A stretch of 8,979 bases of DNA, from NCBI GenBank assembly GCA_030654205.1, contig JAURXW010000328.1:1-8979 (forward strand), given 5' to 3'. Positions 1 to 6,904 of this stretch are shown in pieces. The notes beneath the pieces were generated by a model. The model did not search any database, had not been told where the DNA came from, and saw only the letters and a list, made by a program, of their open reading frames with translations. Source of the DNA: Bacteriovorax sp. GTDB taxonomy: Bacteria > Bdellovibrionota > Bacteriovoracia > Bacteriovoracales > Bacteriovoracaceae. Each line of letters begins with the position of its first letter. Position 1 is the stretch's first letter. Position numbers and translations under genes: made by a program.

Positions 1-416
1 CTTGGTTTTTTGGTGGTGGAATAAAATATCATAAATTTAATTTTCTTTTTAGCCGTGATATCAACGGTCGCTCTAAAGGATCGAAAGCCTCACTCCGCTA
101 TACAGCGATGTATCCTTTAGGTGAAAAAATATTTACTATCAGTTCAGTGGGCTTAGAATATTTCAATAGAGACTTTGCTGAATACTATTATGGTGTGAAA
201 TCAATTGAAGCTAATGCTAATCGAGCTGAATATCATCCGAATGCCTATGTCTTGCCGGTTATTTCATTTTTTCCTGGCTATAAATTGAGTGAAGAAATAA
301 ATGTGCTAATAGGAACATCTCTCAAAACTTTGCCAAAACCTGTTCGCGCTTCACCAACTACTAATGGCGCTTGGCTTGAAGGATCTATGATTTTTGGAGC
401 TACTTGGAAATTTTAG
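1..416 (+). CDS. MipA/OmpV-family outer-membrane protein, C-terminal part (5' end outside window)
   Basis: The open frame runs in from the left edge (first full codon at base 3) to a TAG at 414-416, giving about 137 residues without an internal stop. The ATG at 108 is therefore only an internal methionine. The translated part has the look of the MipA/OmpV beta-barrel family: the 'FSRD' strand near its start, the 'RDFAEYYYGV' segment (family form DYADYYFGV), a following conserved A-E-Y-H stretch, then 'ASPTTNG' near the last strand. It ends in lysine-phenylalanine, the terminal aromatic expected of an outer-membrane barrel. Members sit in the outer membrane; some were described as scaffolds for murein enzymes, but most have no defined role. 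The gene converges on the HD-GYP-like gene with only two bases between the stops. The family call rests on motif memory, not on a search. Confidence 0.75.
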   Translation, partial: WFFGGGIKYHKFNFLFSRDINGRSKGSKASLRYTAMYPLGEKIFTISSVGLEYFNRDFAEYYYGVKSIEANANRAEYHPNAYVLPVISFFPGYKLSEEINVLIGTSLKTLPKPVRASPTTNGAWLEGSMIFGATWKF

Positions 417-418
417 AA

Positions 419-1801
419 TTATTTTTTTGGAGCAATCATCATTTCAATTTCTGTCACTATTTTTCTGTAGCTTGGTAATTGGTATTTTTCTTTTAACGGT
501 TTTAAGGCTTCTCTCATAGAATTAACTAAATTTTCCGGTGGACCGGAAATTGCTAAAATATTCGTCGCAAAATCTTCAAGTACTATAAAGAAAATGGCAA
601 GCGGAGAAATCCCGGCCGTAAGCACTTCGGGAAAGCCCACTCCATTTGAAACACCATGATGCTGCTTAATAATCATGTCAATCCCTTGGGGTAATTTAGG
701 ATAACTCTGAATTAAAACTGCCGCTCGGTTGGCATGATTATTAACTAAATCATTTTCTTTAGGACTCAATAAAGCAAACTTTTGCTCAGCTAGACTTGAA
801 ATCTTGAGCAATTTTTCATCTTCTAAATAGATATCGTGAAAATAGGCCACCATACAAATTTTTTCAAGAAGAATACTTTGTTGGTCTCCACTTCCCCAGC
901 CCATTTTAGGAAAAAGAGTATTTGAAAGGGCCGCAATTAGGTACGAACGTCTGTAAGAATAGCTCATCTTATCGTCTAATAATTTACGCAAAAGTGCGCC
1001 TAGTTTATCAGTTTTTTGAATTTGATTTTTCATCATTAAAAGTGTTTGATCAACCATGCAAATACAATTGGCATTAATTCCCAAACTTCGCATTAAATTC
1101 GTACCCAAGACGAATGAATCACCAACAACTTCCATGTTTTCTTCGAGATTTCTTGGGAGTTTGAGATTATCGATAGTTTGTAAAAATAAACCATTCATAA
1201 AATCTTCATACTCTTCTCGCAAAATATAAAAGTCTTGTAATCCTAATTCCTCATAGGTTTTTAAATCAATCTTATTAAAATTTTCATTATTTTTTAGACG
1301 TTTTACAAATTCGTCCCCTGTTTTTTTAACAAGTTTAATATAAATGGCACAAGGAGAAGAGGTCATTAGGTAAAAATGCTTAATTGAAAAGGGCACGTAG
1401 TCCGGAAGTTTAAGATGCTCAAAATCTTCTTTTTTTAATCCAAGACTTTTTAGCACTAAGCGATTAATTTCTTCAATTCTAAATTGCTCTGAAACTAATG
1501 TATATTTTTTATAAGTGTGCTCAAAATCACCGATTACAATTAAAGGAATTTTAAGTGCTTGATCATAGATTATATTTAAAATATGTTCAGCAATAGGATC
1601 TTCTTTGATTTCGGGAGTCTCATCATTTTTATTACGAACTAAAATTAATGAAAAACTCTCTCTGTCTTTTAGACGTTTAACGCCTTCGGCAGATGTTTTT
1701 AGAAAAACAACTTCTGCATTAAAAGCTCTTTGTAAGCTTTTTGTAATGACTTCGCCTATAGACTCATTAGGTTCAATGAGTAAAATTTTAATAGTATCCA
1801 T
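419..1801 (-). CDS. Receiver-like / HD-GYP-like two-domain regulator, both domains degenerate
   Basis: The protein has 460 residues. Residues about 3-120 look like a response-regulator receiver (KILLIEPN start, LILVRN and LIVIGD strands), but the acidic pair is reduced to E-P and an arginine (R56) stands where the phosphorylated aspartate should be, so classical phosphorylation is unlikely. Residues about 135-250 form an unassigned middle region. Residues about 265-440 resemble an HD-GYP domain, the fold that hydrolyses cyclic di-GMP: HD at 322-323, H356, HH at 381-382, a GVGFP loop at 387-391 (GYP position) and E409-D410. The first-helix ExxxH metal ligands appear as D277 and Y281, so the metal site is incomplete; it may be weakly active, or a binding or protein-interaction domain. 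The start ATG lacks a clear ribosome-binding site, so its exact position is less sure. It is divergent from the Fur/Zur-type gene across about 116 bases. Confidence 0.72.
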   Translation of the reverse strand: MDTIKILLIEPNESIGEVITKSLQRAFNAEVVFLKTSAEGVKRLKDRESFSLILVRNKNDETPEIKEDPIAEHILNIIYDQALKIPLIVIGDFEHTYKKYTLVSEQFRIEEINRLVLKSLGLKKEDFEHLKLPDYVPFSIKHFYLMTSSPCAIYIKLVKKTGDEFVKRLKNNENFNKIDLKTYEELGLQDFYILREEYEDFMNGLFLQTIDNLKLPRNLEENMEVVGDSFVLGTNLMRSLGINANCICMVDQTLLMMKNQIQKTDKLGALLRKLLDDKMSYSYRRSYLIAALSNTLFPKMGWGSGDQQSILLEKICMVAYFHDIYLEDEKLLKISSLAEQKFALLSPKENDLVNNHANRAAVLIQSYPKLPQGIDMIIKQHHGVSNGVGFPEVLTAGISPLAIFFIVLEDFATNILAISGPPENLVNSMREALKPLKEKYQLPSYRKIVTEIEMMIAPKK

Positions 1802-1841
1802 GCTTTAATGATAAACGATAAAGAGATTTATGCAGAATTAT

Positions 1842-1862
1842 TTTTGCAAACTACTTGCAAAA
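1842..1862. promoter_or_regulatory. Perfect 21-bp inverted repeat, candidate Fur/Zur operator
   Basis: The arms are TTTTGCAA (1842-1849) and TTGCAAAA (1855-1862), separated by five bases, and are perfectly complementary. The right arm contains the predicted -35 hexamer of the downstream operon, so a protein bound here would block RNA polymerase. Fur-superfamily repressors bind palindromes of about 19-23 bp and often repress their own gene. Symmetry and position are seen; the assignment to this regulator is inferred, and the sequence is not the E. coli Zur or Fur consensus. Confidence 0.65.
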
Positions 1863-1883
1863 GCTCCCTTACACCTTTAAAAT
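1855..1883 (+). promoter_or_regulatory. Predicted sigma70-type promoter of the fur/zur operon
   Basis: TTGCAA at 1855-1860 (4 of 6 against TTGACA) is followed after 17 bases by TAAAAT at 1878-1883 (5 of 6 against TATAAT). It lies 34 bases upstream of the ATG at 1918, and its -35 lies inside the 21-bp inverted repeat. Call by eye only. Confidence 0.5.
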
Positions 1884-1917
1884 TAGCTCTAAGCTTCGTT
1901 TGTAATAAGGAAACCTG

Positions 1918-2367
1918 ATGTCCACACTTCCCACTTCAATCAAAACAGAAGAAGAAAATGCAAAGATAGTCGGACTTTTAAAAGAAAAAGGACTCAGTGT
2001 AACACTTCCCAGAAAATTGATTTTAGCTTTACTCATTAAAGAACATGGCCCATTTTCTGCTGAAGATATTTTTAAAAAGTTGCCAAAAAACGCTTGTGAT
2101 CAAGCCACTATTTACCGCTGCCTAAATCAATTCATTGAAACCCAACTCGTTACCTCGGCTTATCTTGAAAAAGACATGGCCCATTTTGAATTTAATGATC
2201 CTCACCATCATCATCACCATATTATTTGTAAAATATGTAAAAAAATTGATTCGTTCCACGATTGCATTCTAGATAAAATTGAAAGTACACTTGTAAAAAA
2301 AGGTTATAAAGATATCCAACACCGATTAGAATTTTTTGGTGTCTGTGGATCTTGCCAAAAATCTTAA
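1918..2367 (+). CDS. Fur-superfamily metalloregulator, probably Zur-type, with a six-histidine tract
   Basis: A 149-residue Fur-family repressor, the normal family length. Residues about 15-82 are the winged helix, with the recognition helix at 'QATIYRCLNQF'. Residues about 83-149 are the dimerisation and metal domain: H89 and E91 in 'AHFEF', six consecutive histidines at 96-101, CxxC at 104/107, H114, and a second CxxC at 143/146. The two CxxC pairs form the structural zinc site known in this family. The start is supported by AAGGA six bases upstream. It is the first gene of a tight operon; 18 bases separate it from a DUF3299 gene, followed by an ABC ATPase and permease resembling Zrg-type zinc uptake genes. 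By that context it most likely represses the operon when zinc is plentiful. Fur (iron) or PerR (peroxide) roles cannot be excluded from sequence alone. A 21-bp palindrome over its promoter suggests autoregulation. Confidence 0.85.
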   Translation: MSTLPTSIKTEEENAKIVGLLKEKGLSVTLPRKLILALLIKEHGPFSAEDIFKKLPKNACDQATIYRCLNQFIETQLVTSAYLEKDMAHFEFNDPHHHHHHIICKICKKIDSFHDCILDKIESTLVKKGYKDIQHRLEFFGVCGSCQKS

Positions 2368-2385
2368 TAAGATTTGGAGAAAAAT

Positions 2386-2811
2386 ATGAAAAAAATACTC
2401 TTTCTAATGATGCTCATTTTTTTTAATTCTACAATTTTCGCGACGGAAGTTACTTGGGAAACTCTAAAAACTTTGGATCTCGATCCAAAAACTAAGTCTG
2501 TTGTTGCAAAAGGTGAGCTTAAAAAAATTCTCGGCCAAGAAGTTACCATAAAAGGCTTTATGATGCCTCTTGATTATGATGCCAAAACGGTTGTTGAATT
2601 TCTCTTTATGCCTTACGTCCCGGCCTGCATGCACGTACCACCTCCACCTCCAAATCAATTAGTTTTAGTTAAAATGAAAAAAGGTTCTACCGCAGTTCAA
2701 CCTTCATTTTATCCTGTCGAAATAACTGGAAAAATAACTCTGGATGCTAATAAAGATCTTGAGTCTTCTTATAAAATGGAAGGATTTAAAATCAAAGAAA
2801 TAAAGCAATAA
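2386..2811 (+). CDS. Secreted DUF3299-domain protein, probable periplasmic metal-uptake component
   Basis: A 141-residue protein with a clear signal peptide (KK, then a hydrophobic run at residues 4-13, likely cleavage after A19). The mature part carries the DUF3299 signature: 'IKGFMMPLD', a phenylalanine-leucine stretch, then 'ACMHVPPPPPNQ', whose cysteine and histidine are plausible metal ligands. The ATG at 2386 is chosen because GGAG lies six bases upstream; a TTG at 2374 in the same frame would add four residues but overlaps that site. In Vibrio a DUF3299 protein is encoded with an ABC ATPase and FtsX-like permease in the zinc-uptake Zrg cluster, and the same trio follows here behind a Fur-family regulator. 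Periplasmic zinc binding or delivery is the likely role, by context only. The DUF2796 protein (ZrgA-like) usual in that cluster is not present here. Confidence 0.8.
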   Translation: MKKILFLMMLIFFNSTIFATEVTWETLKTLDLDPKTKSVVAKGELKKILGQEVTIKGFMMPLDYDAKTVVEFLFMPYVPACMHVPPPPPNQLVLVKMKKGSTAVQPSFYPVEITGKITLDANKDLESSYKMEGFKIKEIKQ

Positions 2812-2816
2812 TTTTT

Positions 2817-3494
2817 ATGACAACATCTATAGATATAAATGATTTAAAATTTTCATATTCAAAAAAAACAAACACACCGCTTGTCTTAAACATAGACAAG
2901 CTCGTGATAAACTCTGGCGAAAAAGTTTTTCTTTACGGGCCATCGGGACATGGCAAAAGTACTTTATTAAATATTTTGGCAGGTGTTCTAGAGGTTGAAA
3001 CGGGCAAGGTAGAAGTCTTAGGCCAAAATCTCCACGCTATATCTCAAGGTGCAAGAGATCATCTTCGCGGCGAGCATATTGGCTATATTTTTCAAATTTT
3101 TAATCTTATTCCTTATCTTAACATCAAAGAAAATATTGTTCTTCCATGTTTAATTAATAAAAAAAGAGCAGCTGGTATCGATTTTTATACCCAGGCTGAT
3201 GAACTCATTCAAACACTAGGTCTTTCGGCCTATGCACAAAATAAAGTTACAGATTTATCTATTGGCCAACAACAAAGAGTTGCTGCAGCAAGGGCGTTGA
3301 TAGGAAATCCACAATTAATAATTGCCGATGAACCAACCAGCTCGCTTGATGAAAAAAATACCACTGAATTCATGAATCTACTTTTAAGCGAGTGGGAAAA
3401 AAGGAAATTTACCTTAGTGTTTGTCTCGCATGACACCCACTTAAAGCAATATTTCCCCAGAACAATTTCTCTTCCAGATATTAATAAAATTTAG
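2817..3494 (+). CDS. ABC transporter ATP-binding protein, LolD/MacB type, of the putative metal system
   Basis: A 225-residue ATPase with every catalytic element: Walker A 'GPSGHGKST' (41-49), Q-loop glutamine at 93, signature 'LSIGQQQR' (147-154), Walker B 'LIIADE' (167-172) with D-loop 'SSLD', and H-loop histidine 205 in 'FVSHD'. Length and motif style match the LolD/MacB/FtsE class, which power FtsX-type permeases; the next gene is such a permease. The start lies five bases after the DUF3299 stop and has no convincing ribosome-binding site, so translation is probably coupled. Within the operon it would energise the putative zinc system from the cytoplasmic face of the inner membrane. The substrate cannot be read from this subunit. 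Confidence 0.9.
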   Translation: MTTSIDINDLKFSYSKKTNTPLVLNIDKLVINSGEKVFLYGPSGHGKSTLLNILAGVLEVETGKVEVLGQNLHAISQGARDHLRGEHIGYIFQIFNLIPYLNIKENIVLPCLINKKRAAGIDFYTQADELIQTLGLSAYAQNKVTDLSIGQQQRVAAARALIGNPQLIIADEPTSSLDEKNTTEFMNLLLSEWEKRKFTLVFVSHDTHLKQYFPRTISLPDINKI

Positions 3495-3502
3495 GTTTAT
3501 CT

Positions 3503-4756
3503 ATGATTAATTTTTTAACTTATAAATCAATGGCCAATAGAAAATTTACTTCTATGCTCTGTGTTCTTTCAATCACTTTATCAGTAACGCTTTTTTTAGG
3601 AATTGAAAGAATTCGAAATGGCGCTCGAGAAGGCTTCACCAATACCATAAGCAAAACTGATTTAATTATCGGGGCAAAAGGCGGACCACTCCAACTTCTT
3701 CTTTACACTGTTTTTCATATTGGTGGAGCAGTTAATAATATTCGCATGTCTACTTATGATGATATCAAAAGTAGTCATCTGGTTGAATGGAGCATCCCTA
3801 TCTCTTTAGGTGATGCATATAAAGGCTATAGAGTTGTGGGCACTGATGAAAATTTTTATCAACACTACCGTTTCCGTGGCGATAAACAAGTCATCTTAGA
3901 ATCTGGAAAAATTCCAGCTGAAACTTTCGATGTCGCTCTTGGAAGTGAAGTTGCCAAAAAATTTCATTTAAAAATAGGAGATCCCATTGTCTTAAGTCAT
4001 GGCATTTCATCACAAGCGATTCTGTCCCACGATTCAACCCCATTTCACATCACAGGAATTATTGCCCCCACTCAAACCCCAATCGATACAGGAGTTTTTG
4101 TTAACCTTTATGGAATGGAGGCCATGCACTTTGGGTGGGAAACAGGTGTTCCCGATGGAGCTAAAATTAATCCTGATCGCTTTAAAAAAGAAAATATCAA
4201 AATCACTCAGATCACTTCTTTTATGGTGAAATTAAAATCGCGAATAGCCGTTTTAAAAATGCGCCGTGAAATTGATCAATATGAAAAAGAGCCAGTCATG
4301 GCAATTATCCCCGCCCTTGCATTGCAAGAAATGTGGCAGACAATTGGTTACGTTGAACAAATTCTTTTCTTAGTTAGCCTTTGTGTATTACTCGTTGGAG
4401 TCCTAAGTATTCTAATTTCACTTTATACTTCAATCAATGAACGCCGTCGTGAAATGGCCATATTAAGATCATTAGGTGCAAGCTCCAAACATGTATTCGC
4501 TCTTTTAATCTATGAATCTAGTTTTTTAGTGTTACTTGGTTGTGTGCTAGGAGTTGGGTCTTTGTATGGGCTACTGGTTTTTGTTAGACCATGGCTGGAA
4601 TCAAATTTTTCAGTTTATTTAGAGGTTCAACCGCTTTCATCAACAGAGTGGCTTTACCTACTTGGTATCTTTTTGGCCGGAACACTTGCAGGATTAATAC
4701 CGGCCATAAAGGCCTATATGAATTCCTTGCAAGATGGACTGACAATAAAATATTAA
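3503..4756 (+). CDS. FtsX-type ABC permease, ZrgB-like, of the putative metal system
   Basis: A 417-residue inner-membrane permease with the MacB/FtsX layout: one membrane segment near residues 17-35, a large periplasmic domain, then three C-terminal segments near 283-309, 331-360 and 383-405. The cytoplasmic loop 'NERRREMAILRSLGAS' (312-327) is the coupling motif of this superfamily. The periplasmic domain holds 'GAKGGPLQLLLYTVFHIGG' (57-75), a GDAYKGYRVVGT stretch (103-114), and histidines in HG (166), SHD (176) and MHF (209). I recall these as typical of the permeases encoded with DUF3299 proteins. Eight bases separate it from the ATPase gene, with a weak AGG upstream. Its stop is two bases from that of the opposing ABC-2 permease gene, so it closes the operon. 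A direct transport role for zinc is inferred; FtsX-type permeases more often do mechanical work than channel a solute. Confidence 0.87.
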   Translation: MINFLTYKSMANRKFTSMLCVLSITLSVTLFLGIERIRNGAREGFTNTISKTDLIIGAKGGPLQLLLYTVFHIGGAVNNIRMSTYDDIKSSHLVEWSIPISLGDAYKGYRVVGTDENFYQHYRFRGDKQVILESGKIPAETFDVALGSEVAKKFHLKIGDPIVLSHGISSQAILSHDSTPFHITGIIAPTQTPIDTGVFVNLYGMEAMHFGWETGVPDGAKINPDRFKKENIKITQITSFMVKLKSRIAVLKMRREIDQYEKEPVMAIIPALALQEMWQTIGYVEQILFLVSLCVLLVGVLSILISLYTSINERRREMAILRSLGASSKHVFALLIYESSFLVLLGCVLGVGSLYGLLVFVRPWLESNFSVYLEVQPLSSTEWLYLLGIFLAGTLAGLIPAIKAYMNSLQDGLTIKY

Positions 4757-4758
4757 AT

Positions 4759-5580
4759 TTAAAAGTTTCTTTTCTTAACTAATCGATTGGCCAAAAAGAT
4801 AAAAAGTGCAGAGGTTGCTACTAGGTGAAGTGCTTCAAGCCCTAGATTTAATTTAATTTCTTCTTTAGATAAAAAACTGCTCGCAAGCTCAGTTATAAAG
4901 TTTAATCGAGGTAAGAAAAAATAAACAAGGAGCCCAAATAATTTAAAAATATTTAAATCTTTGAAATATTCGCTATAGGCAAGCGCTCTGATACTACTGG
5001 TAGAAATGGAAATAATTCCGACTGTCGCGAGCAGCATTAAGAATGCTCCGATTTTTCCAGCGACCATCGAATAAAGAAACGATATAAAAATAACCAGAAA
5101 AACATACAAGCCCATCAAAAGCATACTGACGAGATGTCCCCAATGAAGTGCAAATGAATGAGTTGCCATAGAAAAAAGTATGGCCGACAAAATATAAGAA
5201 TAGAGATAATAACCAAAAACTAAAATCCAAGTTCCAAAGATACGGCTAAACATATACTGAGTTCTTGAAATGGGAAATGCCAAATACTGGTAGATAATTT
5301 TATCCTCAAAATCAGAACGAATTGAACTTATTCCAAATATGCCTGCAATAATTACACTCCAAGCATTTATCATCGTAAACATTAAGCTTAAACTATTGGC
5401 CCCATTAATCATAACAGCGCTGCCTTCGTTGCTGCTTATGAACATTTTTAGGACTTGATGAGACAAAAATATCATCAAAGTTGTAGCAATAAAAATAAAA
5501 ATAAGAGTCTTACTTCGCAATTCTTTTAAGATTGTATCTTTTATCATTGCCTTCCATTGGGCCTTATACATCGTTGTCAT
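4759..5580 (-). CDS. ABC-2 family transporter permease
   Basis: A 273-residue integral membrane protein with about six hydrophobic segments (near 24-42, 66-86, 116-137, 149-171, 177-195 and 247-266) and a basic C-terminus, the layout of ABC-2 export permeases. The segment 'DFEDKIIYQYLAFPISRTQY' (90-109) is the amphipathic coupling region typical of the NosY/ABC-2 group (R/D-x-x-x-G/K-I-x-x-L-x-x-P-I-S-R). AGGA seven bases upstream supports the ATG at 5580; that site overlaps the stop of the ATPase gene, so the two are very likely coupled. With the preceding ATPase it should form an inner-membrane exporter. The cargo is not evident: no nitrous-oxide, antibiotic or polysaccharide genes lie nearby. 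Confidence 0.85.
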   Translation of the reverse strand: MTTMYKAQWKAMIKDTILKELRSKTLIFIFIATTLMIFLSHQVLKMFISSNEGSAVMINGANSLSLMFTMINAWSVIIAGIFGISSIRSDFEDKIIYQYLAFPISRTQYMFSRIFGTWILVFGYYLYSYILSAILFSMATHSFALHWGHLVSMLLMGLYVFLVIFISFLYSMVAGKIGAFLMLLATVGIISISTSSIRALAYSEYFKDLNIFKLFGLLVYFFLPRLNFITELASSFLSKEEIKLNLGLEALHLVATSALFIFLANRLVKKRNF

Positions 5581-5589
5581 ATCTTTATC

Positions 5590-6306
5590 CTATTCCTTAT
5601 TGCTTACTGTTTTATAAAAAAAGTCTTCAAGAGATTCACCTTTTTCCAAAATGCTCTGTACACTTCCGCTAAAAAGAATCTCACCTTTATTTAAAATAGC
5701 AACATCATCACAAAGCTGTTCCATTTCAGAAAGGATATGAGAATTTAAAAAAATTGTTTTACCATCTGCTCTTTGTTTTCTAATAATATCTTTTAAATCC
5801 CGCATTCCAATCGGATCGAGTCCTGAAAATGGTTCATCTAAAATAAGAACATCATGCTGTCCAACCAAGAGAGCGGCAAGTCCAGTTCTTTGCATCTGTC
5901 CTTTAGAAAGGGACTGTAATTTTCTATTTTGAAGTTCATCAATATTAAGGTCTTTTAAGGCATTATCGATTTGTGATTTGAGATCACTTCCCATTAAACC
6001 TTTCATAGTTCCAAAAAACTCCAAAACTCCACGCACTGTGTAGTAGGGAAAAAAACTAAATTTCTCTGGAATAAATCCCACTCCACTTCTAGAAGCAGCA
6101 AGCAAAGAAGAAACATCTTTGATTTTAATTTCACCAGAATCTTGATGCATTAAGTTTAATATTAGCTTTACCAGTGTTGTCTTTCCAGCACCGTTAGGGC
6201 CAAGCAAGGCAAAAATTCTACCCATTTTAACTTCTAAATTTACGTCGTGTAATGAGAAATCTGCTCCATATGATTTCTTAATTCCACGGATCTCAATGGC
6301 ATTCAT
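5590..6306 (-). CDS. ABC-2 type transporter ATP-binding protein (CcmA/NatA/NosF-like)
   Basis: A 238-residue ATPase: Walker A 'GPNGAGKTT' (36-44), signature 'LSKGQMQR' (133-140), Walker B 'VLILDEP' (153-159) with 'SGLD' D-loop, and H-loop histidine 190. The Q-loop position reads 'GFIPEKF', with glutamate E81 instead of glutamine, a variant common in the CcmA/NatA class. AAGGA seven bases upstream supports the ATG at 6306. The permease follows nine bases after the stop. The pair is a complete export system by architecture; the substrate is unknown. The upstream region of about 105 bases is shared with the divergent peroxidase gene. Confidence 0.9.
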   Translation of the reverse strand: MNAIEIRGIKKSYGADFSLHDVNLEVKMGRIFALLGPNGAGKTTLVKLILNLMHQDSGEIKIKDVSSLLAASRSGVGFIPEKFSFFPYYTVRGVLEFFGTMKGLMGSDLKSQIDNALKDLNIDELQNRKLQSLSKGQMQRTGLAALLVGQHDVLILDEPFSGLDPIGMRDLKDIIRKQRADGKTIFLNSHILSEMEQLCDDVAILNKGEILFSGSVQSILEKGESLEDFFYKTVSNKE

Positions 6307-6411
6307 TAGTTTATCCTTGTAAAACTTTTGTCTTTAAAAATTGACTATGCTCTATCTTATTCTTGGCCTACAATTTTTCAAAGTCAAAAAAAGAATTCAG
6401 GAGAAATACAA

Positions 6412-6894
6412 ATGGCCCAAACAATTTATAATTTTCAAGTTAAAAATATTAATGGAGAAGCTATTTCAATGGAGCAATATAAAGGAAAAACCCTTTTAAT
6501 CATCAATGTTGCATCAAAATGCGGGTTCACTTCACAGTATAAAGAATTGGAAGAAATTTATCGAGAATATAAAGATGCTGGATTAGAAATTCTGGCCTTC
6601 CCTTGTAATCAATTTGGCTCGCAAGAACCAGGAAATGAAGAAGAAATCAAAAACTTTTGTAGTTTAAATTATGACGTAAGTTTTCCACTTTTTGCAAAAG
6701 TTGATGTTAATGGCGAAGAAGCTGCGCCTCTTTTTACATTTTTAAAAGAATCTTTACCTGGAATTTTGGGATCAAAAGCCGTTAAGTGGAATTTTACAAA
6801 ATTTCTAGTTGATAAAAATGGAGTTCCAAAAAATCGTTATGCTCCAACTGACAAACCAAAAGATATTTTAAAGGATATAAAAGAAATTTTATAA
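6412..6894 (+). CDS. Glutathione peroxidase-family protein, cysteine type
   Basis: A 160-residue peroxidase of the GPx/BtuE family, normal length for bacterial members. Catalytic residues are visible: peroxidatic C37 in 'NVASKCGFT', Q71 in 'FGSQEPG', and W126-N127 in 'VKWNFTKF'. The peroxidatic codon is TGC, so it is not a selenoprotein. C83 in 'NFCSLNY' sits where thioredoxin-dependent family members keep their resolving cysteine, so the reductant is more likely thioredoxin than glutathione. It reduces hydrogen peroxide and organic or lipid hydroperoxides. No signal peptide is seen, so it is cytoplasmic. The ATG at 6412 is chosen because AGGAG lies eight bases upstream and the protein then begins where the family does; an upstream in-frame start (6328) would add 28 atypical residues. 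It converges on the MerR-type gene with ten bases between the stops. Confidence 0.93.
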   Translation: MAQTIYNFQVKNINGEAISMEQYKGKTLLIINVASKCGFTSQYKELEEIYREYKDAGLEILAFPCNQFGSQEPGNEEEIKNFCSLNYDVSFPLFAKVDVNGEEAAPLFTFLKESLPGILGSKAVKWNFTKFLVDKNGVPKNRYAPTDKPKDILKDIKEIL

Positions 6895-6904
6895 TCCAAA
6901 AAAA

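Noticed and set aside
108..416. The ATG at 108 as the start of a 102-residue gene.
   Set aside because: The same frame is open to the left edge and codes for matching MipA/OmpV strands before this methionine, so the gene begins outside the window.
1802..1850. A promoter for the HD-GYP-like gene using the left palindrome arm as -35.
   Set aside because: No -10-like hexamer occurs at 16-18 bases spacing in the minus direction.
2203..2220. The CAC/CAT run as a DNA microsatellite or an artificial His tag.
   Set aside because: It sits exactly at the conserved histidine position of Fur-family proteins in natural context, with native flanking metal motifs and genes.
4591..5230. Small open frames inside the FtsX and ABC-2 permease genes (4591-4782 plus, 4994-5230 minus).
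   Set aside because: They lie wholly or mostly within well-supported genes in other frames, lack ribosome-binding sites and show no recognisable protein features.
4759..6306. Assigning the ABC-2 pair as nosF/nosY (nitrous-oxide reductase maturation).
   Set aside because: The resemblance is at family level only and no nosZ, nosD or nosL-like gene is nearby.
6328..6411. A 28-residue N-terminal extension on the glutathione peroxidase.
   Set aside because: The extension has no signal-peptide or family similarity, while AGGAG lies eight bases before the ATG at 6412, where family members begin.
6328..6411. A promoter for the peroxidase gene using TTGACT near 6342.
   Set aside because: No acceptable -10 lies 16-18 bases downstream of it, so nothing could be called with confidence.
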